From positions 20,920 to 84,919 of the forward strand of contig WGNM01000011.1 in the NCBI GenBank assembly GCA_016124575.1: a DNA stretch of 64,000 nucleotides. Direction: 5' to 3'. The notes under the pieces are model-generated. The model was not told the origin of the DNA. It made no database searches and saw only the letters and a program-made list of their open reading frames with translations. Below, piece by piece: positions 52,403 to 61,484 of the stretch. Both the position numbers and the translations under genes were made by a program. The stretch is from Cryomorphaceae bacterium (lineage in GTDB: Bacteria > Bacteroidota > Bacteroidia > Flavobacteriales_D > Sanyastnellaceae). Each line of letters starts with the position of its first letter. Positions within the stretch are counted from its first letter, which is position 1.

Positions 52403-53275
52403 ATGATTAAATACGACCCGAAAAGTTGGTTCAGCCTCATCTTCGAGTTCCATAAAAGCGATACGTTCAGGCAGATGTTCTGGGTGTTGCTATTGTTCGC
52501 AGGATATACCAGCGTGGTAGTATATGCTGAACTGCATTACAGCGAATGGTTTACGTTCAAAAGCACGATCCTCGTACACTCTTTGCTTGGTTTCGTAATC
52601 GGGTTATTGCTGGTGTTTCGGACAAACACTGCCTACGAGAGGTGGTGGGAAGGAAGAAAGGCTTGGGGCCAACTGGTGAACGACTGTAGAAACCTGTCGC
52701 TGAAGATACATGCCATACTGCCTTCGCAAAACGCAGAGCAACGGATGTTTTTCGCAACTATGATTGGTAACTACCCAACGCTTTTGAAAGACCATTTGCG
52801 AAACAATGTCGATGGAAACGACCTTGAAGAATGCCCAGGATTTCGGAAATCAGAACTCGATCATGTAGATCATAAACCCAATTTACTCGCTTCGAAACTG
52901 CACCGCCGCATTCACACCTTGCACCGCGAGGGTGAAATTGATGGTGATCAACTCATTCTTTTAGACAAAGAACTCAAATCGTTAACAGATGTCCTCGGTG
53001 CTTGCGAACGCATCAAAAACACGCCCATCCCCTACTCGTACAACATCTTCATCAAAAAATTCATTTTTGCTTACACGCTCACTATGCCTTTTGGTTTGGT
53101 GAACGATTTCAACTACTGGGCAATTCCAATAGCAACCTTTACGCTCTACATTTTCGGCAGCCTGGAGCTGCTGGCAGAAGAAATTGAAGATCCGTTCGGG
53201 TCAGATGAAAACGACCTGCCTACCGATCTGCTGTCTGTCAAGATTCGCCAAAATGTGAAAGAAATCCTTTTGTAA
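52403..53275 (+). CDS. Bestrophin-family ion channel
   Basis: A 290-residue membrane protein of the bestrophin/UPF0187 family, bacterial anion or cation channels. Family marks include WFSLIFEFHKSDTFRQM at the start and FRTNTAYERWWEGRKAWGQL near residue 73, plus the helices WVLLLFAGYTSVVVY and FGLVNDFNYWAIPIATFTLY, and EEIEDPFGSDENDLPTD near the C-terminus, the acidic cluster typical of the family. It starts 12 bp after the response regulator but has a different function, so cotranscription is uncertain. Confidence 0.93.
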   Translation: MIKYDPKSWFSLIFEFHKSDTFRQMFWVLLLFAGYTSVVVYAELHYSEWFTFKSTILVHSLLGFVIGLLLVFRTNTAYERWWEGRKAWGQLVNDCRNLSLKIHAILPSQNAEQRMFFATMIGNYPTLLKDHLRNNVDGNDLEECPGFRKSELDHVDHKPNLLASKLHRRIHTLHREGEIDGDQLILLDKELKSLTDVLGACERIKNTPIPYSYNIFIKKFIFAYTLTMPFGLVNDFNYWAIPIATFTLYIFGSLELLAEEIEDPFGSDENDLPTDLLSVKIRQNVKEILL

Positions 53276-53309
53276 CGGTTTTGTGATTTTTACACGGTGC
53301 TTATTCTAC

Positions 53310-53317
53310 TACCTTTA
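53310..53317 (+). promoter_or_regulatory. Candidate -7 box TACCTTTA
   Basis: One base from TAnnTTTG, ending 6 bp before ATG 53324 of the DUF2064 gene. No well-placed -33 element was found. Confidence 0.3.
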
Positions 53318-53323
53318 CCGCTG

Positions 53324-54016
53324 ATGCTTTGCCAAACAGCTATAGTCGTTTTCGCCGATAACCCTCTTGTTGATGCCCGCAAGAAGCGCCTCCTCGCGCA
53401 ACACTCTATTGGCGTCAACACACGGTTGATAACGGCTCTTAAGAAGCGCACCATTTCGGTGGCTCGCTCCACAGGCTATCCCGTAGTCGTCATCGACCAT
53501 ACCTTGCAAGTCGGGAAAACTTTCGCTGAACGGATTCAAAGCGCATATCGCACTGTCTTCCAAATGGGATTCGAAAAGGTTGTCCTCATTGGTACAGATG
53601 GTTCAACCGATGCCGACACGCTGAAAAAATCTGTCGCTGCTTTTGAAAACTCCAACCGGCACAGCGCCATTGCCGCCGATTGCCGCGGAGGCGCCTGGCT
53701 GATTGCGCTCAACCAGAAGGCATTCACTAGCACAAATTTGAATGGCATCGCCTGGCAAACCTCACGGGTGTACGCCGATTTGATGGACAGCCTTGCTTCA
53801 GTGCTTGAAATTGATGCCGTTCTACCCGACTTCAATAGCAGCAATGACCTGGTGAAAAACTTCACAGATGGTGAAGCCAGATTATTGTATAGACACATCT
53901 CTACGATTGTTTTATTCTTTGCTTTTATTGCACCCCAACAACGGGTAAATAATTTGTTAGAAGACCTTTATATACTGTTAAATATAGGTTTGAGAGCACC
54001 ACCAACTTTGGTATAG
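53324..54016 (+). CDS. DUF2064 glycosyltransferase-like protein
   Basis: A 230-residue cytoplasmic protein of the DUF2064 (GT-A-like) family. ATG 53324 gives MLCQTAIVVFADNPLVDARK; a GTG at 53297 is open but would cover the promoter. The N-terminus follows the pattern I know for this family, and VVLIGTDGSTDADTLKKSVA contains the aspartates of the nucleotide-sugar site. NSNRHSAIAADCRGGAWLIA is the next family segment. The C-terminal 50 residues (TIVLFFAFIAPQQRVNNLL) are extra. The role is unproven; DUF2064 members are often in glycolipid or secondary-metabolite loci, which the neighbours do not suggest here. Confidence 0.8.
   Translation: MLCQTAIVVFADNPLVDARKKRLLAQHSIGVNTRLITALKKRTISVARSTGYPVVVIDHTLQVGKTFAERIQSAYRTVFQMGFEKVVLIGTDGSTDADTLKKSVAAFENSNRHSAIAADCRGGAWLIALNQKAFTSTNLNGIAWQTSRVYADLMDSLASVLEIDAVLPDFNSSNDLVKNFTDGEARLLYRHISTIVLFFAFIAPQQRVNNLLEDLYILLNIGLRAPPTLV
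53985..53992 (+). promoter_or_regulatory. Candidate -7 box TAGGTTTG for the TonB receptor operon
   Basis: Perfect TAnnTTTG inside the last codons of the DUF2064 gene, 80 bp before the TonB receptor ATG. A TTTG lies 28 bp upstream, which is farther than usual. Confidence 0.4.
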
Positions 54017-54072
54017 CACTTCTCTAACACTATATTTCAACGTTTATATATTTCATTTCTAACAGTCATTTT

Positions 54073-57069
54073 ATGAGACATCTCATTACTTTTCTATTTG
54101 TTTCTATTGCCTTTATATCGTTCGCTCAATCTGACCTCGATGTTCAAGTGCTCAATTTATCCACCTTGGGTGCAGAAGCCGGAATAAATGTCGTGGTTGA
54201 AAATCCTTCGACCGGTTACATCTCTCAAAAAACAACAGACGTAAAAGGGTATGCACGATTCGCAATAAACACAACAGGCACTTACCTGGTTTATGCCACT
54301 TCAACAGCCGATTTGCAATTGGTTGATACCCTGTCGGTACAAATACGCTCCCATGAAGCTGCTTATGTAGCCATATTGATGTACAACCAAAAAACATTGA
54401 CGCTCACCGACGCGGTGATCTCTGGCCGACAAAACCGCATTACCTCTATCAACCGCAGAAATGCTGAAGTGTCGAGCGAGCTCACAGCAGACGAAATACA
54501 AACCCTTCCGATTGAAGGACGTGATATTTCCCGGGCACTTTTCCGCTTGCCAAACATCACACAAGCTACAGGTTTCTTCCCCGAAGCACCCAACGTGGCC
54601 ATCAACGGTGCGAACTCGCTGTTCACGAATTATCTGATCGATGGCATGGATAACAACGAGAACTTTCTGGGCGGACAACGCTTTGCAAATCCGATTGGGT
54701 TTACAGAGAACATTACGGTGCTCACCAACAACTACTCACCCGAGTTTGGCTTAACCGCGAATGGCATCATAAATATCACCTCTAAGAGTGGTACCAACAA
54801 CCAAACGGGTGAAGTGTTTTACCTTACAAGGCCTGGTAGCATTATAGATGCTGAATCGCCGTACGCCCAACGTGACCTTTCAGGCAATCAAGTCAAAGAC
54901 GGATTTCGACGTCAACAAGGTGGATTTGGCATCGGTGGCGCAATTCGTCCGAATAAAACGTTCTACTATGTGAATGCGGAATACACACGCGACACCAAAG
55001 ACAACCTGTTGAACTCTCCAGCTTTGGGCGTCAACACCACCGTGCGAGGAACGAATGAGTTTTTATACCTCTCAGGGCGATTGGATCACCACTGGAACAA
55101 CCGCCACAAGAGCATGTTGCGGGTGAATAGCGGACTGGTTAGCATAGAGCGGCAGGGCGGCGGACTGGATGGCGGTGTCACCTTTCAATCAGCGGGCAAC
55201 GCACAAGATCGCAACTCACTCAATGTGGCAGCGCGACACACCATAACCGGTGAGCGTGTGGTTTCTGAAACGAACTTTTTATACGGACATTTTTTATGGG
55301 ACTATGCTAGTCCGACCAACCCCGACAACCCAAACGTTACTGTCCTCGGTCCAGACGATCAAGCTGTTGCAGTATTAGGACACCCTGGGTATGTGTTCAA
55401 AGAACAAGAGAACACCTTTCAACTGCAAGAAAAACTGACGTGGTACCTCGGCAACCACACATTGAAAGCTGGTGCTCAACTGAAATCGTCGGGCTTTGCC
55501 CTGTTCGGCGGCGGAAACCCCAACGGTAGCTACACCGTGAAGCTCAACCAAACGCAACTCGATGCTCTGGCAGCCACCAACCCTGGCGCCGACCTCGGAA
55601 TAAATCAAATACCGAACGATGCAGAAGTGCTGTTTTATGGCGTTGAACTTCGTCCGGAATCTTTCGAAAACCGCCAAAACATCTATAGCTTGTTTGCCGA
55701 AGATCAGATCGCCATTTCGGAAAAACTAAATGTCAATATTGGTGTCCGGTACGACATCGACGACCTCAGCAAAGGCGGAGGCGATAAAATCGACATGAAC
55801 AACATCGCACCGCGGTTAAGCGCCAACTACCAAGTGGGCAACCGCAGCACGGTGCGTTTCGGCTATGGCTTGTTTTACGAGAAAATCTTATACGCCGTAT
55901 ACAGCGATGCTGTTCAATTCAGCTCAACCAGCGAAGGCTTTAAAGCACAGATTGCTGAATTGGCCGCGCAAGGCATTTTGCCAGCAGCAACCTCTGTTGA
56001 TGCCGTAACAACAGCAGGAAATGTAGGGGCGTCGGTTTCAGGGGTGACTTACCTCAACGGACCTTCTGGCGCTGAACTGCAAAACCAACGCGAGAACATC
56101 TTCCAAAATGAACTGCGGATTTTAAACCCAAATGGCTACCAAAATCCATATTCGCATCAGTTCAACCTCGGTTATCAATACCAAGCTTCTAACGACCTCT
56201 TGTTTTACGTCGACGTGGTACACAACCAAAGCCACAACCTCTTCCGTTTGCGTGATTTGAATGCGCCAGAGGCCTACAACATCGATCCAGAAAACGTAGT
56301 GGTGCGCACACAAGCAGAGGCCGATGCCTCACGACCGATTCCGATTAGCAGCGACGACAACGGCAATTTTGCCGTAATCAACGGCGATACCCTACGGGGC
56401 ATTTCCCGAAACATTATGATGACCGAAACAGCAGGTCGATCACGCTACTGGGCGGCATCGTTCACCTTCAATAAAGCAAAAGGTGCCGACAACTATGCAC
56501 TGCGCATGGTGTACACCCTTTCGCGGTTGGAGAACAACACCGAAGACATCAACTTCAGGGCGATGGACAGCAACAACTTCGGCAACGAATGGGGTCCATC
56601 GATCAACGACAGAACGCATGTCATCAACACCTTTTTGACCTACTACCCGTTCAAGCATTTCTCGGCCACAGTGGCAGGGTTGATGCAGAGCGGACAACCC
56701 ATAAACCGCATACCGGACGCGACGCTTTACGGCACTACCGATTTGAATGGTGATGGTCGTTCATTTGGAGATGCGTATGTGGGCAATAGTGACCGTTCTC
56801 CAGGCGAAGAGCGCAACAGCGACCGTTTGCCTTGGTCTACCACCTTCGACCTCAACCTGGCTTACAACATCCCAATGGGCGGCAACACCCTGCTCGGCAT
56901 CACCGCTTCAGTGTTCAACGCCATGAATGCTGAAAACCTAAGCGGATATAGCAACAACGCCACACAGAGCAATCAAATACAAGTAGGTCCGGCATCTTCT
57001 GGTTTGTTGGTGCGTCGCAATGCCGCTCCACCACGACAGTTTCAGTTCGGACTGCGTTATAGTTTTTAA
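54073..57069 (+). CDS. TonB-dependent outer-membrane receptor
   Basis: A 998-residue outer-membrane transporter driven by TonB. Signal peptide (MRHLITFLFVSIAFISFAQ), a carboxypeptidase-regulatory-like domain at residues 20-110 (YISQKTTDVKGYARFAINT), a plug at about 130-235 (VAINGANSLFTNYLIDGMD, then ENFLGGQRFANPIG) and a large beta barrel to the C-terminus, ending QFQFGLRYSF with terminal Phe. Motifs typical of the OAR/OmpA-related receptor subtype are present (NRTHVINTF-like DRTHVINTFLTYYPF). It heads a tight run with an ABC importer and a radical SAM gene, with 2 bp to the next ORF. The substrate is unknown. Confidence 0.93.
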   Translation: MRHLITFLFVSIAFISFAQSDLDVQVLNLSTLGAEAGINVVVENPSTGYISQKTTDVKGYARFAINTTGTYLVYATSTADLQLVDTLSVQIRSHEAAYVAILMYNQKTLTLTDAVISGRQNRITSINRRNAEVSSELTADEIQTLPIEGRDISRALFRLPNITQATGFFPEAPNVAINGANSLFTNYLIDGMDNNENFLGGQRFANPIGFTENITVLTNNYSPEFGLTANGIINITSKSGTNNQTGEVFYLTRPGSIIDAESPYAQRDLSGNQVKDGFRRQQGGFGIGGAIRPNKTFYYVNAEYTRDTKDNLLNSPALGVNTTVRGTNEFLYLSGRLDHHWNNRHKSMLRVNSGLVSIERQGGGLDGGVTFQSAGNAQDRNSLNVAARHTITGERVVSETNFLYGHFLWDYASPTNPDNPNVTVLGPDDQAVAVLGHPGYVFKEQENTFQLQEKLTWYLGNHTLKAGAQLKSSGFALFGGGNPNGSYTVKLNQTQLDALAATNPGADLGINQIPNDAEVLFYGVELRPESFENRQNIYSLFAEDQIAISEKLNVNIGVRYDIDDLSKGGGDKIDMNNIAPRLSANYQVGNRSTVRFGYGLFYEKILYAVYSDAVQFSSTSEGFKAQIAELAAQGILPAATSVDAVTTAGNVGASVSGVTYLNGPSGAELQNQRENIFQNELRILNPNGYQNPYSHQFNLGYQYQASNDLLFYVDVVHNQSHNLFRLRDLNAPEAYNIDPENVVVRTQAEADASRPIPISSDDNGNFAVINGDTLRGISRNIMMTETAGRSRYWAASFTFNKAKGADNYALRMVYTLSRLENNTEDINFRAMDSNNFGNEWGPSINDRTHVINTFLTYYPFKHFSATVAGLMQSGQPINRIPDATLYGTTDLNGDGRSFGDAYVGNSDRSPGEERNSDRLPWSTTFDLNLAYNIPMGGNTLLGITASVFNAMNAENLSGYSNNATQSNQIQVGPASSGLLVRRNAAPPRQFQFGLRYSF

Positions 57070-57071
57070 CT

Positions 57072-58310
57072 ATGATAAAAAGTATCACCCGTATTCTTTT
57101 CGCAAGTATAATAAGCATCGCAGCCATCTTCCTTGGCTGTGATGCTCCTTCTCAACCACACGTTGAAGCGGATGTGCGCACTTTGCCATGGGACACCGTG
57201 TTGACCAAAGCGCGCGGTACAAACGTACGCTTGATGATGTGGCAAGGCGACCCGAACATCAACGCATACATGAACGATTACGTGAAGACGGAATTGGAAA
57301 AAAGGTTTGGGGTGAACCTCATCATTGCGAGCGGACAGGGAAGTCAAGTAGTGTCGACCCTGATGGCAGAGCAGCAGGCGGGTGCTCAAAAAAGCGATTT
57401 GGATTTGATGTGGATTAACGGTGAAACCTATTTTCAACTGCGCGAAATCGAAGCGTTGTTTGGTCCGTTCACCGAGTCGCTGCCAAACAGCAAGTACATC
57501 GATTACCAGAACCCCTTTATTGCACGCGACTTTCAACAGCCTACGGGTGGTTTCGAATGTCCGTGGGGTAACGTACAACTCTGCCTGATCTACAACAGCA
57601 ATGTGATAACTGACCCCCCGCTAACGGCAGAAGCTCTTGCAACGTGGATAAAAGCCAATCCTGGACGGTTCACCATTGGCACCGATTTCACCGGTATGAC
57701 GTTTTTGAAATCGCTGATGATAAACCTCGCGGGAAATCCTCACGTCCTCGACGGACCTTTTGATGAGGCCGTGTACAAAGAAAACACCGCGCGTTTGTGG
57801 GCCTATTTGAACGACATAAAGCCTTATTTGTGGAGAGAGGGCAAGACCTTTCCGAATGCTGTAGCGCCCATGCACCAGCTTTTTTCGCAAGGCGAGCTGT
57901 ATTTCACCATGAGCAACAACGACGGCGAAGTGGAAAACAAGATATCAACAGGCACCCTACCCGAGCACAGCAGGGCGTATGTGCTTGATGGTGGCACCAT
58001 TCAAAACTCTCACTACATGGGTATTCCGGCGCTTTCACAAAACAAAGCTGGCGCCATGGTTGTACTTAACTTCCTGATTTCACCGGAGGCACAATACCGC
58101 AAGGCACTGCCCGAAGTATGGGGTGATGGAACGGTGCTCGACATGAACCGCTTGGCGCCGAGCATGCAGTTGGAATTTGCTAAGCTCGACATCCGCGAGC
58201 ATGTGCCTGGCCGCGTGCTGCTTAACCAAAAAGCCCTCGAAGAGCCCGCAGCTGAATACATGATTCGGCTGTATGAAGATTTCAGAACACAGATCGTGGA
58301 AAAGCAATGA
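57072..58310 (+). CDS. YnjB-like ABC transporter substrate-binding lipoprotein
   Basis: A 412-residue periplasmic binding lipoprotein that would deliver substrate to the two permeases downstream. The signal ends at Cys23 (SIAAIFLGCDAPSQ). The pattern MMWQGDPNINAYMNDYVK, then DLDLMWINGETYFQLREIEALFG, matches the YnjB family (COG4134), a relative of ferric- and thiamine-type binding proteins. ECPWGNVQLCLIYNSN and YVLDGGTIQNSHYMGIP further along also fit. It starts 2 bp after the TonB receptor and ends in a 4-bp overlap with the first permease. The YnjB family's substrate is not established. Confidence 0.86.
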   Translation: MIKSITRILFASIISIAAIFLGCDAPSQPHVEADVRTLPWDTVLTKARGTNVRLMMWQGDPNINAYMNDYVKTELEKRFGVNLIIASGQGSQVVSTLMAEQQAGAQKSDLDLMWINGETYFQLREIEALFGPFTESLPNSKYIDYQNPFIARDFQQPTGGFECPWGNVQLCLIYNSNVITDPPLTAEALATWIKANPGRFTIGTDFTGMTFLKSLMINLAGNPHVLDGPFDEAVYKENTARLWAYLNDIKPYLWREGKTFPNAVAPMHQLFSQGELYFTMSNNDGEVENKISTGTLPEHSRAYVLDGGTIQNSHYMGIPALSQNKAGAMVVLNFLISPEAQYRKALPEVWGDGTVLDMNRLAPSMQLEFAKLDIREHVPGRVLLNQKALEEPAAEYMIRLYEDFRTQIVEKQ

Positions 58311-59131
58311 AGACCCTCAGCGGTATAACGTTTATTGTCGGCATCGTGGTTCCTGCCTTGAGCGCCTTTGTGCTCTCTGCGGTATACGCCACCGGCTTTT
58401 TTCATGCCCAAGAAACATCGCTCATGTATTTCACCGAACTGGTTGAAAACACCCGGTTTTTAAAATCCTTGGGGTATACCTTTCTGCTGGCCACTGCTGT
58501 GGTGGTAAGTTCAACATTCACCGCTTTAAAAATCGCACAACTGCTCAACCGCAGGATGGAGATTCCTTCGTGGTTCCTTTTGCCCTTTGCCATACCACCC
58601 GTTGTGGCGGCATTTTTCGGATTTCATTTATTCTCAGGTGTGGGACTGCTCTCCCGGATAGCGCATGCTTTAGGCCTCATTTCAACCCCTGTTGACTTTC
58701 CTGCCCTGGTGAACGACCCCTTTGGAATTGGCACATTTGCATCGCATTTTATGCTCTGCATGCCCTTTTTCCTTGTCTACTTCATCTACCTACGCAATCA
58801 GCCATTGCTCGAGCAACTGGAAGACACAGCGCGCGCTTTGGGCGCAAGCCAAAAGCAAGTATGGCACCATATCGCACGTCCGACCTTGCTGCACAAAAGC
58901 ACACCCCTGCTGCTCGTGTTCTTTGTTTTCGTGCTTGGCACCTACGAAATACCCCTCTTGCTCGGATCGCAATCAGTACGAGCGGTAGTGCCCGTTATAG
59001 TCGACCAAATCAAAGGCTACAACCTCAAAGCCATACCAACAGGCTACGCCATGGCCTTGGCATATAGTGTAATCATCATGCTCGTGGCGGCAGTACTTTC
59101 AAAGAAAATGAATCGACAGCACGGTGCGTAG
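58307..59131 (+). CDS. ABC transporter permease 1 (YnjC-like half)
   Basis: A 274-residue inner-membrane permease with about six helices, forming half of the translocation path. The cytoplasmic coupling loop carries an EAA-type motif (LEDTARALGASQKQVWHHIA). E. coli YnjC is a single long protein, while here the permease is split into two genes. ATG 58307 overlaps the binding-protein stop by 4 bp, and the 3' end overlaps permease 2 by 8 bp. Confidence 0.88.
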   Translation: MKTLSGITFIVGIVVPALSAFVLSAVYATGFFHAQETSLMYFTELVENTRFLKSLGYTFLLATAVVVSSTFTALKIAQLLNRRMEIPSWFLLPFAIPPVVAAFFGFHLFSGVGLLSRIAHALGLISTPVDFPALVNDPFGIGTFASHFMLCMPFFLVYFIYLRNQPLLEQLEDTARALGASQKQVWHHIARPTLLHKSTPLLLVFFVFVLGTYEIPLLLGSQSVRAVVPVIVDQIKGYNLKAIPTGYAMALAYSVIIMLVAAVLSKKMNRQHGA

Positions 59132-59867
59132 AATAACACCCATATTGCTCCTTACATTGTATGTTTTGCCCCTTGCAATGCTTGCTGCCCTGTCGGTAGC
59201 TGCCACGTGGGAATACCCGCGACTATTGCCTGATGTGCAGCTCAATTTGTGGTCGCGCGTGGTTGTAGGGGGCGCAGGATGGAGTTTTTTAACATCCCTT
59301 CAAGTCGCCTTGCCCGTAGCGGTTATCAGCTTGGTACTCGGGTTTTTGAGCAGTTATCGCTTATTGGGGTCGCGATACCGCCATGTTTGGTTGTGGATGG
59401 CCCTCATTCCCTTTTGCACCGCGCCCGTCATACTTTCACTTGAAATGCAGTACTACTTCATACGCTTTGGCCTCACAGCCCAGCGCATTGGAGTGGTGAT
59501 TGGACAATTGCTCATAGGCATTCCTTATGCCACCGTCCTTTTTTCGCTTTTTTGGAATGCTGACCGGTTGAAACAAGAAGAGGCCGCTCGCACCCTCGGC
59601 TGCAGCCGACTACAAATCATGCAGCACATACACATCCCCGCCGCTGGCGGGATAATGAAACTTGTTTTTGCCCAACTTTTCTTGTTTTCGTGGTTTGAAT
59701 ACGGGATGACGCAAATGTTGGGGGTTGGACAAGTACAGACGTTGCCCGTTCTTATTTTTCGATCGACACAGGAGGCCAATTTGGCGCTTGCAGCAGGCGC
59801 TTGTGTGGTGTTGATATTGCTACCTGTTATCTTCATTATCTTCACCCGTAAAATTGTTTTTCGCTGA
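59124..59867 (+). CDS. ABC transporter permease 2 (YnjC-like half)
   Basis: A 247-residue inner-membrane permease, second half of the channel. It starts at GTG 59124 (RRITPILLLTLYVLPLAMLA), overlapping permease 1 by 8 bp; no ATG gives a better start. About six helices are visible, with an EAA-type loop (EEAARTLGCSRLQIMQHIHI). Its TGA stop overlaps the ATPase ATG by one base (TGATG), the pattern of tight translational coupling. Confidence 0.88.
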   Translation: MRRITPILLLTLYVLPLAMLAALSVAATWEYPRLLPDVQLNLWSRVVVGGAGWSFLTSLQVALPVAVISLVLGFLSSYRLLGSRYRHVWLWMALIPFCTAPVILSLEMQYYFIRFGLTAQRIGVVIGQLLIGIPYATVLFSLFWNADRLKQEEAARTLGCSRLQIMQHIHIPAAGGIMKLVFAQLFLFSWFEYGMTQMLGVGQVQTLPVLIFRSTQEANLALAAGACVVLILLPVIFIIFTRKIVFR

Positions 59868-60583
59868 TGCTGGAGATACGGAACATAGCCAAAACCTTTG
59901 GAACGACCCCTGTGCTTAGCAACGTAAGCTTGCAGTGCAAAGGCGGTGAAACCCTGAGTGTTTTAGGGAAAAGTGGTTGTGGCAAAACCACCTTGTTGAA
60001 GATCATCTCTGGGCTGATGACACCCGATGCCGGGACCATAGCTCACAACGGAAACGACCTTTCGCATACACCCGTTGAGCAACGCGGCATTGTATATTTG
60101 AGTCAAGAACCCCTGCTGTTTCCACACATGACCGCCGCTGAGAATATTTCATTTGGCATGCGCATGCGGCACCGAAGCAAAGATGAGGTGGCAGGTGCAA
60201 CCAACGACATGTTGCGTGCTTTGGGGTTGGAAGACCACGGGAGAAAATTACCACAAGCGCTGAGTGGCGGACAAAAACAGCGCGTAGCTTTTGGGCGAGC
60301 CCTGCTTGTTGAGCCGAAAGTATTGCTGCTTGATGAGCCATTTGGCAGTTTAGACGCTGGCACCAGAGAAGAGATGCAACAATTTTATTTACACCTCACA
60401 AAAACCTACGGTTTCGCCGCCTTGTTTGTAACGCACGACGTGAAAGAAGCCCTGGTAACGGGCACCACCTTCGCCCGCATGGAGAGCGGAGAGTTAACCC
60501 TTTTTGAAGATTTAGACGCATTTGTGAACGACCCAAATGGCGACGTAGCGAAAGAACGCCTTTTTTGGATTAATTTGAAATGA
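59867..60583 (+). CDS. ABC transporter ATP-binding protein (YnjD-like)
   Basis: A 238-residue cytoplasmic ATPase powering the importer. Walker A VLGKSGCGKTTLLKIISGL, Q-loop at LSQEPLLFPHMT, signature ALSGGQKQRVAFGRAL, Walker B VLLLDEPFGSLD and switch His in FVTHDVKEAL are all intact. It starts on the last base of the permease 2 stop codon, and the radical SAM gene follows after 1 bp. Sequence type is that of the metal, thiamine and phosphonate importer ATPases. Confidence 0.94.
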   Translation: MLEIRNIAKTFGTTPVLSNVSLQCKGGETLSVLGKSGCGKTTLLKIISGLMTPDAGTIAHNGNDLSHTPVEQRGIVYLSQEPLLFPHMTAAENISFGMRMRHRSKDEVAGATNDMLRALGLEDHGRKLPQALSGGQKQRVAFGRALLVEPKVLLLDEPFGSLDAGTREEMQQFYLHLTKTYGFAALFVTHDVKEALVTGTTFARMESGELTLFEDLDAFVNDPNGDVAKERLFWINLK

Positions 60584-60584
60584 T

Positions 60585-61484
60585 ATGGAAAACCACATCG
60601 AGTCGATCTACTGGGTGTTTACACAATTGTGCAATGATCAGTGCGACCATTGCTATAACCTTTCTGGTCCGCGCGGTGCCCGCATTACAGAAGAGGAGTG
60701 TTTGCAGATCGTAGATCATTTACCACCTTCGGTGGGACGGATTATATTGTCGGGAGGTGAGCCTTTGGCTGAGAAGCAGAAGTTGTACACCATTCTCGAC
60801 GCCTTGCACGCCAAGTACAAAGGCATAACCCAGATCATGCTTCAGACCAACGGCGATTTGTTGACGGAGGAAATATTAGACACCCTTATAGCCAAAGGAG
60901 TGAGCAGGTTCGACATCGCCAGTATAGACAGATACCACAAGCATGCAGGAGCGCGGCTGATGGATTTGGCAACGCTTTTTGATTCACGTGGCGTGAATGG
61001 AGAAGAGAAAGAGCCCTTGATCGAGATCGACACCTACCTCAACAAAAAGCCCTTGAGTTGGGGGTATTGGGGAGCTACTGAAGACCTTTGGTTGGGCGGC
61101 AATTGGGCACGAGGGCGCGCCATGCAGAAGAACATTTGGAAACGCGATCCGAACCACAACTTTTGCGCGGTGCTTTCGGGCGGCATTGGCTTTTTAACTG
61201 GAGCACCTGGTATACCACAAGAAATTTCAATTCAGCTTTGGCGCATCAACCCTTGTTGTCCGGGCACTGCCAAACCCATGGGCGACGCTCGTACCGAAGA
61301 CGTGATGCATGTTTTACGCAGCGTTTCAACCTCTCCAGTTTTTCAAAAAATAAATGAGGGCGACCCCATACGCATGGGCGAAAGCGTTGGCATCAGTGAA
61401 GAATTTGCGCGCGCACGATTAGCAGAGCTAGAAAATATTTGTCTGTGGTGTGATGAGTTTTTCGAGAAGCATTTTGAAGGTTGA
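60585..61484 (+). CDS. Radical SAM protein with Cys-rich C-terminus
   Basis: A 299-residue protein with the CxxxCxxC motif at Cys16, Cys20 and Cys23 (QLCNDQCDHCYNLSG), which binds the [4Fe-4S] cluster that splits SAM. IILSGGEPLAEK is the SAM-binding GGE motif. Later cysteines are FCAVLSGG (about 196), INPCCPG (about 226-227) and ICLWC (about 288 and 291), suggesting an extra Fe-S cluster as in SPASM/twitch proteins. It starts 1 bp after the ATPase stop and is the last gene of the TonB-ABC run. It is not recognised as a known enzyme; it could process the imported compound, or build a cofactor or peptide for which the importer is needed. Confidence 0.85.
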   Translation: MENHIESIYWVFTQLCNDQCDHCYNLSGPRGARITEEECLQIVDHLPPSVGRIILSGGEPLAEKQKLYTILDALHAKYKGITQIMLQTNGDLLTEEILDTLIAKGVSRFDIASIDRYHKHAGARLMDLATLFDSRGVNGEEKEPLIEIDTYLNKKPLSWGYWGATEDLWLGGNWARGRAMQKNIWKRDPNHNFCAVLSGGIGFLTGAPGIPQEISIQLWRINPCCPGTAKPMGDARTEDVMHVLRSVSTSPVFQKINEGDPIRMGESVGISEEFARARLAELENICLWCDEFFEKHFEG

